This document shows positions 1-9,652 of a stretch of 64,000 bases of DNA, one piece after another. The notes beneath the pieces were generated by a model. The model was not told where the DNA came from. It made no database searches and was given only the letters and a program-made list of their open reading frames with translations. The position numbers were made by a program, and so were the translations under genes. The DNA lies in the NCBI RefSeq assembly GCF_004295685.1, contig NZ_AP019370.1, positions 1 through 64,000 of the forward strand, given 5' to 3'. Position 1 is the stretch's first letter. Every line of letters begins with the position of its first letter. This DNA is from Fluviispira sanaruensis (GTDB lineage: Bacteria > Bdellovibrionota_B > Oligoflexia > Silvanigrellales > Silvanigrellaceae).

Positions 1-891
1 ATGAAGACAAGCATAATTGCAATAGCAAATCAAAAAGGTGGTGTTGGTAAAACAGCAACTTCAGTTAACCTTGCTTCAAGTTATGCGCACTTAAAAAGAA
101 AAACCTTGCTTATTGATTGCGATTATCAGGGTAATGCAACTGCTAATTTTGGTTTAAAAAAACAATCAAAATATAAAAACCTTAGCACTGCATTGAGAGT
201 TGATTTACCTCTAAATGAAGTAATTTTAAAAACGAGTAATGAGTATCTAGATGTAATAGCTGGCGACATGGGACTCTCTAAGCTTTCAAGAGAAAAAATA
301 TTAGAACCAGGTTCATACAATCTACTAAAGAATTGGTTAGATTGTGAAAGTATAAAAGAGTATGAAATAATAATTATTGATACACATCCTTCTCTAGATT
401 TGCTTTTTCAAATGTCTATGACAGCAGCACATTATTATCTAGTACCTGTTTTCGCAGAAGCAGATCCATTCGATGGTCTACAATATATGCTTGAAGAAGT
501 ATCATTAATTAAAAAATCTTTAAATCCACCATTATTTTTGTTAGGTATTGTTATAACTAAATATAATACAAAAAATGCAACTCATAGAAAGTTTCATGAA
601 TATTTACAGAAATATATGGATGAAGTAAAAATTACTCTTTTAAAAACAGTAATTCCAGAAAGCACTGCAATTGCAAGTAGCAGTGGTGCTCAAAGAGCAC
701 TTATTTCACACCATCCTAAATTACCTGTTACACAAGCATATTTAGAATTAGCACATGAATTACTTCCTGAGTTGAGAGGTGTGAGACAAGGGCGTAGACA
801 AGGGACTCCTACAATTTCAGAAATGCCAGAAGAGATTGATAAGCTATTTGATTTTGAAGTTCAAGAATTAGAAGAAGAGGCAGTCTTATGA
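1..891 (+). CDS. parA: ParA-type partition ATPase
   Basis: This is a deviant-Walker ParA/Soj ATPase of 296 residues that would move or position plasmid copies on the nucleoid together with the ParB encoded next to it. The Walker A motif KGGVGKT lies at residues 12-18, the A' segment LLIDCDYQGNAT near 36-47, and the Walker B strand IIIIDTHPS near 123-131. No N-terminal HTH precedes the Walker motif, so it is the short (type Ib/Soj-like) form by length, although a C-terminal acidic tail is present. The start is the first base of the window, so its ribosome site and promoter cannot be seen. It overlaps parB by four bases (ATGA), which implies one mRNA and translational coupling. The assignment is firm. 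Confidence 0.95.
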   Translation: MKTSIIAIANQKGGVGKTATSVNLASSYAHLKRKTLLIDCDYQGNATANFGLKKQSKYKNLSTALRVDLPLNEVILKTSNEYLDVIAGDMGLSKLSREKILEPGSYNLLKNWLDCESIKEYEIIIIDTHPSLDLLFQMSMTAAHYYLVPVFAEADPFDGLQYMLEEVSLIKKSLNPPLFLLGIVITKYNTKNATHRKFHEYLQKYMDEVKITLLKTVIPESTAIASSSGAQRALISHHPKLPVTQAYLELAHELLPELRGVRQGRRQGTPTISEMPEEIDKLFDFEVQELEEEAVL

Positions 892-1733
892 ATGTAAATA
901 GTAGATTTGAGGAAACTGCAGAAAATATTAGATCAATTCAATTTGGGTATAATGATGAAATTAAGGATATTGAAGAAGTAAATAATTCTAAAAAAATAGC
1001 AGCAATTAATAAAATTAAATCATTGAAAAATGGTTCAATCATATCATTACCCATTCATTTAATAGATCTCACAAAAAATAAAAGATTAGAATTGATCTGT
1101 GAAGAGGATTTAGATTTTATCCAGTTAACTGAATCTATAAAAGAAATAGGTTTACTTCAAAGACCAATTATTACAGTTAGTGATGATAATATCTTTCCAT
1201 TGGAAGGTCATAGAAGAATATTAGCATTAAAAAAATTAGGCTATGATAATGTTTCTTGTGAAGTTAAAATTTTAGAAACTGATGAATTAAACCAATTGAC
1301 TTCATTGATTGCTAATACAGCAAGAAAAAATTGGAATATTTTAGCAGTAGCAAAATCATTACGTATATTGTATGAAAAATCATATACACAAGAGCGATTA
1401 GCACAATTAATTGGTAAAGAAAGGACTACAGTTCTTAGATTACTTAAGATTGCAGCATGGTCTGAAGAAATTCATACACTAATTACAAATAATTATAGTA
1501 ATCTTTCTCAAAGATCATTATTAAACATTGCAAGTAGAAAATTATCTGATGAAGAAATTTTGAATGAAATTAAAATCCTATGTGGAATTGAAAGTAGAAA
1601 AGTTTTAGATAAAAATTTAAGAGTTGAAAAAAATAAAAGTAAATTTGATGCATATATTAAAGATAAAAATTATTCAGAATTTGAAATAAAATTAATACGA
1701 GACGCTCTTATTGCCTTGGGCATTATATCATAA
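888..1733 (+). CDS. parB: ParB-type centromere-binding protein
   Basis: ParB/Spo0J family protein of 281 residues. The N-terminal ParB/CTPase fold has the expected pattern, with SLPIHLIDL near residue 55, the GLLQRPIITV strand and the EGHRRILALKKLG box near 105-117. A helix-turn-helix follows (YTQERLAQLIGKERTTVLRLLKIA, about 165-190). The C-terminal 70 residues are lysine-rich and may dimerise. The start codon overlaps the parA stop (ATGA). The tandem repeat array begins four bases after its stop codon, the position occupied by sopC behind sopB in plasmid F, so that array is its likely binding site. The family call is firm; the site is inferred. Confidence 0.93.
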   Translation: MNVNSRFEETAENIRSIQFGYNDEIKDIEEVNNSKKIAAINKIKSLKNGSIISLPIHLIDLTKNKRLELICEEDLDFIQLTESIKEIGLLQRPIITVSDDNIFPLEGHRRILALKKLGYDNVSCEVKILETDELNQLTSLIANTARKNWNILAVAKSLRILYEKSYTQERLAQLIGKERTTVLRLLKIAAWSEEIHTLITNNYSNLSQRSLLNIASRKLSDEEILNEIKILCGIESRKVLDKNLRVEKNKSKFDAYIKDKNYSEFEIKLIRDALIALGIIS

Positions 1734-1736
1734 GCA

Positions 1737-1996
1737 AATGTGGCGCTGATCCACATAGGGAATGTGGCGCTGATCCACATAGGGAATGTGGCGCTGATCC
1801 ACATAGGGAATGTGGCGCTGATCCACATAGGGAATGTGGCGCTGATCCACATAGGGAATGTGGCGCTGATCCACATAGGGAATGTGGCGCTGATCCACAT
1901 AGGGAATGTGGCGCTGATCCACATAGGGAATGTGGCGCTGATCCACATAGGGAATGTGGCGCTGATCCACATAGGGAATGTGGCGCTGATCCACAT
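1737..1996 (+). repeat. Eleven perfect 24-bp tandem repeats, putative parS/sopC-like centromere
   Basis: Eleven head-to-tail copies with a 24-bp period (AATGTGGCGCTG followed by ATCCACATAGGG); the last copy is cut after CCACAT. No sequence difference is seen between copies. Each contains a 6-bp inverted repeat ATGTGG/CCACAT separated by 7 bp. The location straight after parB, and the palindrome in each unit, match the architecture of F sopC (tandem repeats each with an inverted repeat). The alternative is an iteron array of a replication origin, since a gene of unknown function follows. The overlapping open frames in the repeats are by-products of the 24-bp period (a multiple of three). Confidence 0.9.
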
Positions 1997-2032
1997 TTTT
2001 AATACTAAAGAGTTTTTGAAAGATTTTTACAA

Positions 2033-2689
2033 ATGAATGCTGACTTAAATGAAAAGATTTTAAAATTGAAAGAAGCAGAAGGATTACCAGAAAGTTTCAT
2101 ATTAAATATTATTAAAATAGCAAATGAGCAAGATAAGTTTTCAGATCAAAAATGGATAAAAAAAATGCTTATTAATGCAAAAATCAAACACGAGCAACAA
2201 TCAAAATATAAGATTAAAAAAGAATTTAATAATAAAGATCAAAATAAGATTGAAAAAATAAATTTGTTAAATAAAGAAAGTAAACAATCATTTTCTGAAA
2301 AAAACTTTCAAATAATCGAAGCGCAAAAATGTTTACCTTATTTAGAAAAATATCCAAAGGTATTCCCTAGAGTTTCATTTGCAGCACTTGTATTCATACA
2401 AAAAAAATATGGATTTTGGACGCTAAGAATGCTTTCGGTTTTAGAAGATAAAAATAAAATATACACAAATTTTGCGATTAAATTTGCTTCAGTATTATCT
2501 ACTGAAATTAATATACAAAATTGTATTGATTTGGGGCTACATAAAAATCCAGAGTTATTATATAAAACTGTAGTATCTAATCCAAAATATATAGAAAATA
2601 AAAGTGAAATTGAAAAATATCATGAGTGGAAAAAAAATGAATATTTTGAAAGGAAGAAAGAAATGGACCAACAAAACTATGATGAATAA
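2033..2689 (+). CDS. Hypothetical protein downstream of the repeat array
   Basis: A 218-residue protein that I do not recognise. It is charged, with a lysine-rich N-terminal half (residues 1-95) and a more hydrophobic central part (PKVFPRVSFAALVFIQKKYGFWTLRMLSVL, about 110-140); the C-terminus is again charged. No signal peptide, membrane segment or known motif is seen. It starts 36 bp after the last 24-bp repeat with only a weak ribosome site (GAAAGA). Its place beside parAB and the repeats suggests a maintenance role, either a third partition component or a replication factor, but this is inference from position only. Confidence 0.6.
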   Translation: MNADLNEKILKLKEAEGLPESFILNIIKIANEQDKFSDQKWIKKMLINAKIKHEQQSKYKIKKEFNNKDQNKIEKINLLNKESKQSFSEKNFQIIEAQKCLPYLEKYPKVFPRVSFAALVFIQKKYGFWTLRMLSVLEDKNKIYTNFAIKFASVLSTEINIQNCIDLGLHKNPELLYKTVVSNPKYIENKSEIEKYHEWKKNEYFERKKEMDQQNYDE

Positions 2690-3072
2690 ATAACAACTAT
2701 TACTTGAATAAAGTAACGTTCACTGATAAATTTGCTTTCTGAAAATGAAAAAGTCCTTTGCATAAAACTTGAAAGTTTTAATACAAAGAACTCTACCCGA
2801 AAACACAAGATACAATGATAGGGTAGACGATTTGTGGTGTAAGGGCAAGCCCAAATTGGAGTCTACAATGTTGTTTGAATCGATATTTTGGCCATTATCT
2901 TATACGGATTTTTTGACATTCTTCATTAAATTTCGACCCCCGAAAAATAAAAAAGGACAAATAGTGCGATTGAGGTAAAGCAATATGACTTTACTTCAGA
3001 AACAAAAATTAAAATCAATAGCTAACCATAACCGTAAAAATAACATATTAGCAGAAATCATGAGGTGGAAAA
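2690..3072. other. Intergenic region upstream of the primase-like gene
   Basis: No convincing gene. A 69-codon frame with a TTG start (2769-2978) has no ribosome site and no recognisable motif, and could be a remnant. A short perfect inverted repeat AAAACTT-GA-AAGTTTT lies at 2764-2779. The segment just before 3073 carries AGGTGG, the ribosome site of the next gene. As the space between a partition locus and a primase-like protein it is a candidate place for an origin, but I see no iterons or DnaA-box cluster here. Confidence 0.4.
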
Positions 3073-5073
3073 ATGTCCATCTCTAGCACCAGTGCTAATA
3101 AAAGAAAGCCGTCTAAAAATGCGAGGCACGATTACAAACAGTATATCGAAGCAGATGGTCAAAAAATTATAGTGTCTTGCGCAAGAATTTATGCACATTT
3201 ACAAAGCTGTGGAATCTTAAACCCTACTGGTTCTGTCGTACTTCGCTATCTAATGATTGATATCGATGCACATAGAACCCCTCAGAAGTGGAAAGATCAA
3301 GAAGGCAAGATTGACTATCACAAAGTACATAACTTTTTATCAACAAAATTACCTAAAATCTGCGCGTCAATTGAGTACATAACGCGATCACACGGAGGTA
3401 AAGGAATTCATTTAATAATTGGATTTTCCGCACTTCCCTTGGAAGATTCAACAGTTAAAATGCAGTCTGTATGTTCTCAGATCCAAAATTTAATTATCAT
3501 GATACTCAACGAATATGGATTGGGTGCTGATGAAGGAGCAAGGGGTTTAAATCGTTTGTTTTCAACATTTCGCGACGAGAATAAACTATTACATCACAAT
3601 AATATATTAACGAAAAATATAGAAAAGCAGAGAAAATTAAAAGATAAAAATAAAAAGATCCCATATCTATTAAACTTGTTAAAAGCGTGCAAAAAATACG
3701 CAAAAAAATTAGAATTGAACGGTTATTTTAGGCTTTATAATCATAAAGCAGTCGAGCATAAGGTTGCTAAACTTTATTTATATACAATTGGAATGCTAAA
3801 GATTAAGCCTATGCAAAATTTAGGAGAGGATTTAAAGCCCAAGACGGTTTTTGCATTTAAACAATGCTCACCGAACAATGTAACTACCCTAACAATTGAA
3901 CAAATAATGCATATTACAGGGTTATCTAGAGCAAGTTTAAGAGAATTAAATTTTTTTAGCAATAAAAGTATTTTAGCACTGTGGGATTTCGATTTTAATT
4001 TTGATGGAAGCGTATCTTTATTGGTAAAAAATGTAAGCACATTAGCAAAAAGAATAACAAGAGCAAAACAGGTTTTGCATGGATATCAAGCCATACCAAA
4101 TAGGATTAATCCAGATCTTATAGACCCATGCTTAGTTAACGATGGTGAGCGTAATTTTGCCATCTGTTCATGGGTTCTAGCGTATAAATGGGCCGGATTT
4201 AATAAAGAAGACACATTGGATATGGTATTACAACTTGTAAAAAGTATACCAGGAAATGAATTTTCACGGTCGTGTAAAGAATCTCAAGTAACGTCTGTAG
4301 TGAATTCTATATTTAGGTACAAAGAAGAATTAGAAGGCATAAAAAAAGAACCGCTTCCTGATTTTATGTATCAACTGACTTCAGGAAAAAAGTGCATAAA
4401 AACCGGGCTGGAACCTATAGGAAGGAAACCTGAGGCCGGGCTGGGGACGGACTTTAAAGCTTATATTGAAAATAAAAGAAATTCGGAGAGTAAAAATGTT
4501 ATCGATCTTTCTGAGAGAGTAAAAAATGTTGAAAATGGGATATTAACAAATTTTTGTGAAGAACAAAGATTAAAGCTTAATGATAAGATGAAATGTGAGA
4601 TCTTATGTCACATAAGAAAAGATGGTTTTGTTTATCATCAAGGGAAATACTACTCTGTCGGTAGGGATAATATAAATAAAACTGTAAGGATGGTTGATTA
4701 TGATGGGTACTTATATTTTTATGCCAATAATATTTTGATTGAAGAGCACGTAAAGGTCCTAAAACGATTTAAAAAATATTCTATAAAAGAACATCATAAG
4801 TTAAATTGGGATGAAATTAAAAAATTAAATTCTGCGTTTTTGTATAAAGCTAATGAAATTGGACCTGATTGTGAGCATTTAATCTCAGCTTATTTATCAA
4901 ATTCTGAAGGTTTTTCAGATAATCAATACATTTGTGGAATCATTTCGTTAAACGAAAAAATCAGTTCAATCATTTTAAACGAAGCTTGTAGGATTGCATT
5001 AGAGAGTGGCCATTTTTCTGCTCGGTTTATAAAAAGTGTAGCTTTACGATTATCTGAAAATCTACAGCTTTAA
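3073..5073 (+). CDS. Primase-like replication protein with IS21 IstA-like C-terminal region
   Basis: A 666-residue protein with two recognisable parts. The N-terminal part has archaeo-eukaryotic primase signatures: MIDIDAH (D63, D65, motif I) and SHGGKGIHLII (S106 and H113, motif II). Around 356-420 there is a primase C-terminal-like helical segment (GERNFAICSWVLAYKWAGF). From about 505 to the end it resembles the C-terminal part of IS21 IstA transposases: a beta-rich DGFVYHQGKYYSV segment, then IGPDCEHLISAYL, CGIISL and NEACRIALESGHFSARFIKSV, which follow the IstA pattern IGP, GIL.L, ACARAL and SVKSIL. The IstA catalytic DDE core is absent. The start has an AGGTGG ribosome site. It is probably the plasmid's replication primase or initiator; no other Rep-like protein is visible in the window. 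Confidence 0.7.
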   Translation: MSISSTSANKRKPSKNARHDYKQYIEADGQKIIVSCARIYAHLQSCGILNPTGSVVLRYLMIDIDAHRTPQKWKDQEGKIDYHKVHNFLSTKLPKICASIEYITRSHGGKGIHLIIGFSALPLEDSTVKMQSVCSQIQNLIIMILNEYGLGADEGARGLNRLFSTFRDENKLLHHNNILTKNIEKQRKLKDKNKKIPYLLNLLKACKKYAKKLELNGYFRLYNHKAVEHKVAKLYLYTIGMLKIKPMQNLGEDLKPKTVFAFKQCSPNNVTTLTIEQIMHITGLSRASLRELNFFSNKSILALWDFDFNFDGSVSLLVKNVSTLAKRITRAKQVLHGYQAIPNRINPDLIDPCLVNDGERNFAICSWVLAYKWAGFNKEDTLDMVLQLVKSIPGNEFSRSCKESQVTSVVNSIFRYKEELEGIKKEPLPDFMYQLTSGKKCIKTGLEPIGRKPEAGLGTDFKAYIENKRNSESKNVIDLSERVKNVENGILTNFCEEQRLKLNDKMKCEILCHIRKDGFVYHQGKYYSVGRDNINKTVRMVDYDGYLYFYANNILIEEHVKVLKRFKKYSIKEHHKLNWDEIKKLNSAFLYKANEIGPDCEHLISAYLSNSEGFSDNQYICGIISLNEKISSIILNEACRIALESGHFSARFIKSVALRLSENLQL

Positions 5074-5159
5074 AATTCTATTAAAACTACTATAAAATCA
5101 TAATTTAAAATTTATATATTAATATAATTTATGTTTTTATAGTATAAGTATGTTTATAA

Positions 5160-5191
5160 TTTTTCGGAAGATGTTTTCTTCTTCCGAAAAA
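5160..5191. promoter_or_regulatory. 12-bp perfect inverted repeat before the interrupted gene
   Basis: TTTTTCGGAAGA at 5160-5171 is repeated inverted as TCTTCCGAAAAA at 5180-5191 with an 8-base spacer. A related half site TTTTCCGAAAGA follows at 5223-5234, directly over the ribosome site of the next gene. This could be an autoregulatory operator or an mRNA hairpin. It sits inside the longer open frame that begins at 5150, which is one reason to place the true start at 5243. Confidence 0.55.
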
Positions 5192-5851
5192 TCGGGTACA
5201 GTATCTCCGGAGGATGTTGGTATTTTCCGAAAGAGGTTTGAAATGGATTTAAAGTTTGAAAAATTAATAAGATTGACTGAGTCAGATAATGATCATGAAG
5301 CACTTTCAGCATTAAGATTTGCTCAAGGACTTTGTAAGAAAAACGGGCATAATTTTACAAATTTTTTATTGAATGGGTCTAATTTTAAAAATAATAGTAG
5401 TATAGAAGTTAATGAATTAAAAAGAAAAATATCAATTTATTCTTTAGAATTGTCACAGTTAGAAAGCCAGTTTAATGTAATTTATGAAGAAAATATGAAG
5501 TTAAAAAAGAAAATCAAGTCTTCGAATGCTTCAAAAAATCTTAAAGAAAAGTATAAAAAATTAAAGGATGAATTGGAATATCTTGAGGAAGAGCATGAAG
5601 AAATAACAAAAATATCAAATATTTATGATGATGTTTATAATTGTCATCCATCCAAAAGAGAAAATGTTTTAAAAGAATTAGTTTCGAGTTTTATTGAGGA
5701 TAAAAGCATAAAGATAAATGTAAATGAATGGAGACAAACGCGGGAACTGTATGATGGTTTCATTGAAGTTTGTCATGATGTGCAGATTTTGTCCTTAAAA
5801 AAATTCTCGCAAATTTTATCTATTTTGCTGGGAGCTAAACCTGTCCGAGGT

Positions 5852-5889
5852 GGGGTGTCCCTAGTAGACGGTCCAAAATCAACGCTAAG
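5852..5889 (+). repeat. Left terminal inverted repeat of the Tn3-family element
   Basis: 38 bp starting GGGGTGTCCCTAGTAGACGG. It matches the right end at 37 of 38 positions (T against C at position 29), and similarity continues a few bases inward. The preceding five bases are the GAGGT target copy. Confidence 0.95.
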
Positions 5890-5908
5890 GAAAAATATAT
5901 TTAACAAG

Positions 5909-6517
5909 TTATCCAATGTTTATTTGTCTTTTATCCATATAATTTTTTAGAGTTGAGCGATCTACTTCTAATATTTTAGAGATTGAGGTTTTTGAGACTT
6001 TAAGGCGTAAGAGTTTCTTTATTTCCATATCTTTCCCATCCAGTTTTGAGCTTCCAAGACTTCCTTTTGGCCTTCCTAACTTTATTCCCTCTGCTTTGAG
6101 GGATGCTAAAGCTTCTTTTGTGCGAAGAGAGTTAAGCTCCCGTTCAACTTCTGCGAATAAGCTAAACATGGTAATCATGACTTTTGTATGCAAATCCTGT
6201 CTATCTTTGATTTTGATGTTTTCCTTTATCGCTATAAATTGAACCCCTGATGCAATGATGCGGTCGATAGTTGTCACTACTTCCCCAACAGAACGCCCAA
6301 TGCGGCTCATTTCACTTACAATAAGCATATTGCCTTGCCCAAGGTTCAAAAGAGAATCTATTTTCCTTTCATTTGGGTTCTTCCGTGAGGATATTTGGAT
6401 TTCAAGAAATTCATCTATTTTTATATTTTCTTTATGTGCAAAATCTAAAATAGCGAGTTTCTGACTTTTACAATCCTGTGAATCCTTTGAAACTCGAATA
6501 TAAGCTATTGTTTTCAC
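5909..6517 (-). CDS. tnpR: Tn3-family serine resolvase
   Basis: Serine recombinase that would resolve cointegrates at the adjacent res site. From the GTG at 6517 the protein is 202 residues and begins MKTIAYIRVSKDSQD, with the nucleophile at Ser10 as in Tn3/gamma-delta resolvases. Further family landmarks are MLIVSEMSRIGRS and the MFSLFAEVERELNSLRTKEAL helix, then GIKLGRPKGSLGS leading to a C-terminal HTH (SKTSISKILEVDRSTLKNYM). The GTG start is chosen because a strong GGAGG lies 8 bases upstream (6526-6530); the ATG at 6532 would overlap that site. It is divergent from the transposase. Confidence 0.93.
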   Translation of the reverse strand: MKTIAYIRVSKDSQDCKSQKLAILDFAHKENIKIDEFLEIQISSRKNPNERKIDSLLNLGQGNMLIVSEMSRIGRSVGEVVTTIDRIIASGVQFIAIKENIKIKDRQDLHTKVMITMFSLFAEVERELNSLRTKEALASLKAEGIKLGRPKGSLGSSKLDGKDMEIKKLLRLKVSKTSISKILEVDRSTLKNYMDKRQINIG

Positions 6518-6657
6518 TACAATCACCTCCATGTGGAAAAAAGTCTATCATAAAATTAAATCCAGCAGTATAGGTGGAAATAAGTTGATCGTTTTTTATG
6601 CAATTATTGTGTAAAGAAACGATCGTTTTCTTCCACGGTTTTTTAAAGAAAATTCAA
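6518..6657. promoter_or_regulatory. Putative res site and divergent promoter region of the transposon
   Basis: About 140 bp between the resolvase and transposase starts, the usual place and size of a Tn3 res site. It contains GATCGTTT at 6587-6594 with its inverse AAACGATC at 6617-6624, and TGGAAA/TTCCAC elements (near 6536, 6575 and 6631) that could be resolvase half sites. The three-subsite structure is not resolved by eye. It should also carry both promoters. Confidence 0.55.
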
Positions 6658-9645
6658 ATGGCGCGTTATTTTTTGAATGAATTTCAGAGGCAAAAGCTTG
6701 AGTCATACCCTGAAATGTTAATAAAAGAAGATATGTTTAAATTTTTTACGTTATCAGAAAACGATAAAAACTTCCTTAAGAGTTTTCGAGGGGAATCCAA
6801 CAAACTTGGTGCCGCAATACAGCTCTGCACTGTAAGATTTATTGGTTTTATACCTGAAAACTTTTTTAAATTAGATAAAATATTTGTAAGATATATTTCT
6901 AATCAATTAAGCATTCATTTCCAATCATTTTATGAATATGCCGTTAGGGATCAAACAAGAACAGAGCATTTAAGTAAAGTATTAATCCACCTCAATTACA
7001 ATTACTATAATGAAGATTATGAAAAAGATCTTCAAAACTGGTTAAATAGTAGAGCAATGGAACATAATAGTCCGACAGTTCTTTTGTGCGACTCTTTGAA
7101 AAAAATACATCAAGAAAAGTATTTAAGACCTTCTTTAACTACAATAGAAAAATGTGTATCAATAGCTAGGATAAATGCAGTAAATTCAACTTATGATGCT
7201 ATAAGTCACCTAACAACTAGTAATCATGAAATGATTATAAGAAAAATATTATCTGGACACAACGAAATTGAAAATATCACATATTTACGTTGGCTTTCCA
7301 CTAGAGAGACTTCAAATTCTATAGATGCAATGTTAAGTGCTCAAAGCAAAATAGAATTTTTAAAATTATTCAAAATCAATAAATGGTATGTAAAAAATAT
7401 TAACCCAAATAGACAAAGATTTCTTGCAAGAGTCGCTAAAAAATCTGCTCCTTCTGCTTTGGAAAAATTTGAGGAAAAAAAGAAGTTGCAGCTCGTTGTA
7501 TTCTTTTTGATGGAAGTTTATGATGAAATCATTGATGAATTAATAGATATATTTATCACAATTATGTTTGATAAATTGAGACAATCAAAACGTCAAATAA
7601 GGGAGCTTAGAGAAAAGCACGCAAAAAGCATCAACGAAAAGGTCTCTGCTTTTATTACAATGGGTAGAATTCATTTAAATCCTGGTATTAGAGATGTCAG
7701 AGTTAGAAAAAAAACATTTGAAAAAATTCCTAGGGAAAAGATTCAAAAAATGATCCAAGAATGTAAAGCATTTATAAGACCAAAAGATAATAGCGTATGG
7801 GATTATTATGTCAAAAAATACTCTCAGATAAAGAAATTCTATCCAAGATTTATAAAATCTATAAACTTTTATTCCAATGAAAACTCTCGGATGAAAAGTA
7901 TCCCAAAAGCTATTTCCATTTTACGAAGGGTTTGCTCTGGAGGATGGGATTGTATACCTAAAAATGCTCCTATTGATTTTATTAATAAATCATGGAGTCA
8001 ATTTGTATTTGATAAACAAGGGACAATCAATAAAAAATATTATGAGTTATGTGTTCTTTGGAATTTACGTATTGGCCTTAAAAGTGGTGAAATCTGGACT
8101 GACCGAGGTAAAAAATACACAGACCCTGATACTTGGCTTATTCCTATTGAAAAATGGAAGGAAATTAAAGTTGAATATCTAAAAATAACAGAAATTGAAG
8201 CGAGTGCTACTGTAAAAATGAAAGAACTCCGAGAGCAACTCAATTCAGCTAAACTAATGCTTGATAAGAATATTAAATCAGAAAAAGATATTAGACTTGA
8301 AAATAAAAAAATCATTATCTCACCAGTTAAAGCAGAAGAAGCGATTAAAAGCGTTGAAGAACTTGATGATATCGTCTCTCATTACATGCCAAGAGTGGAT
8401 TTAACAGAAATTATTATTGAGGCTGGTTCATGGCTCAACATGTCCGAATGTTTTTCTCATGCAGGAGGAGAAGATTCAAGGATCGAAGCTAGCGATTTTA
8501 AAAAGAGATTATACGCATGTTTATTTGCCCAGGGAGCAAATGTTGAACTTTCTAAAATGGCTGAACACTCTGGATGCAGTGAATCCGATCTTACTTGGTT
8601 TAACAATTGGTATGTTAGAGAAGATTGCGCTATGTCTGCATCAAATAAGGCGGTTAATTTCCAATTTAATAATCCATTTAGCAGACATTATGGTGGAGGA
8701 GAATTATCATCGTCTGACGGTAAAAGGGAAAGTACACCAGTAAAGTCTAAAAAATCCGCTAGTATTGTTAAATATTTTGCTTTTGGAAAAGGTATTACTT
8801 TATACTCATGGACTTCAGATCAATTTACTCAATTTGGTAGTAAAGTAAATAACCCTATTGAAAGAGATTCTCCTTATGTTCTTGATGCGCTTTGTGACAA
8901 TGAGACACTATTACAGATTCGAGAACATACGACTGATACATCTGGTTTCACTGATTTAATCTTTGCAATGTTTGATCTTGTTGGGATAAGGTTTTCTCCA
9001 AGGATAAAAGACTTGGGCAAATACAAACTTTATAGTTTTCGCAGTACAAATATTGATGAAAACGACCCATCTTATACCCTTTTTGCTAACGAACCTTTAA
9101 AAGAAAGATTGCTTACAAACAACTGGGATGAAATGCAAAGATTTGCAGCCTCTGTGAAGTTTGGATATATTCCTGCATCATTATTAATGACAAGAATTCT
9201 TGCTTATACAAAAAGAAACATGGTTACAAAAGCACTTGTAGAACATGGGAAATGTATAAGAACTTTGCATTCAATGCGTTGCATGAATGACATAAAACAC
9301 AGACGGGATATGCAAAAGCAGCTCAATAAAGGTGAGAATGTAAACAATTTAAGAGGATTTTTACGCTTTGGAAACTCTGGTGAAATGAGAAAATCTCAGG
9401 AAGAAAGTCAGGATTGTCAGGCTGCGTGTATTACGTTGCTCACCAACTTAGTCATCATATGGAATACAAAATATATTGAAATTGTAATTAATGAATTAAA
9501 AAAATCAGGAAAAGTCATTCGTGACAAGGATATTCAATATATTACTCCATGTAGATTTGGACACATCAATAAATATGGAAAATACAATTTTGAATTGGAA
9601 AATGGTTTAAGAAATGGCCAATTTAGAAGGATAAAGATTGATTAA
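6658..9645 (+). CDS. tnpA: Tn3-family transposase
   Basis: DDE transposase of about 995 residues, the usual Tn3 TnpA length. Counting from the ATG at 6658, the catalytic residues appear to be D near 687 (SSDGKR), D near 761 (HTTDTSGFTDLIFAMF) and E near 915 (QEESQD), followed by the conserved IIWNTKYI and ITPCRFGHINKYGKYNF. The N-terminal DNA-binding part begins MARYFLNEFQRQKLESYP. An upstream ATG at 6598 would add 20 residues but lies in the res region with no ribosome site, so 6658 is preferred. It is the only transposase gene of this element and appears intact. Confidence 0.92.
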   Translation: MARYFLNEFQRQKLESYPEMLIKEDMFKFFTLSENDKNFLKSFRGESNKLGAAIQLCTVRFIGFIPENFFKLDKIFVRYISNQLSIHFQSFYEYAVRDQTRTEHLSKVLIHLNYNYYNEDYEKDLQNWLNSRAMEHNSPTVLLCDSLKKIHQEKYLRPSLTTIEKCVSIARINAVNSTYDAISHLTTSNHEMIIRKILSGHNEIENITYLRWLSTRETSNSIDAMLSAQSKIEFLKLFKINKWYVKNINPNRQRFLARVAKKSAPSALEKFEEKKKLQLVVFFLMEVYDEIIDELIDIFITIMFDKLRQSKRQIRELREKHAKSINEKVSAFITMGRIHLNPGIRDVRVRKKTFEKIPREKIQKMIQECKAFIRPKDNSVWDYYVKKYSQIKKFYPRFIKSINFYSNENSRMKSIPKAISILRRVCSGGWDCIPKNAPIDFINKSWSQFVFDKQGTINKKYYELCVLWNLRIGLKSGEIWTDRGKKYTDPDTWLIPIEKWKEIKVEYLKITEIEASATVKMKELREQLNSAKLMLDKNIKSEKDIRLENKKIIISPVKAEEAIKSVEELDDIVSHYMPRVDLTEIIIEAGSWLNMSECFSHAGGEDSRIEASDFKKRLYACLFAQGANVELSKMAEHSGCSESDLTWFNNWYVREDCAMSASNKAVNFQFNNPFSRHYGGGELSSSDGKRESTPVKSKKSASIVKYFAFGKGITLYSWTSDQFTQFGSKVNNPIERDSPYVLDALCDNETLLQIREHTTDTSGFTDLIFAMFDLVGIRFSPRIKDLGKYKLYSFRSTNIDENDPSYTLFANEPLKERLLTNNWDEMQRFAASVKFGYIPASLLMTRILAYTKRNMVTKALVEHGKCIRTLHSMRCMNDIKHRRDMQKQLNKGENVNNLRGFLRFGNSGEMRKSQEESQDCQAACITLLTNLVIIWNTKYIEIVINELKKSGKVIRDKDIQYITPCRFGHINKYGKYNFELENGLRNGQFRRIKID

Positions 9646-9652
9646 ATTTTTC

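Noticed and set aside
1737..1996. CRISPR array
   Set aside because: The units are contiguous, with no variable spacers and no cas genes nearby.
1670..2036. Three long open frames across the 24-bp repeat array (both strands)
   Set aside because: The repeat period is a multiple of three, so any frame without a stop in one unit stays open; the encoded repeats (ALIHIGNV and similar) have no support from ribosome sites.
2769..2978. 69-codon frame with TTG start
   Set aside because: No ribosome site, no recognisable motif, isolated in an intergenic area; treated as non-coding.
8040..8743. Alternative frames inside the transposase gene
   Set aside because: The Tn3 transposase frame is continuous with all conserved motifs, so these are shadows.
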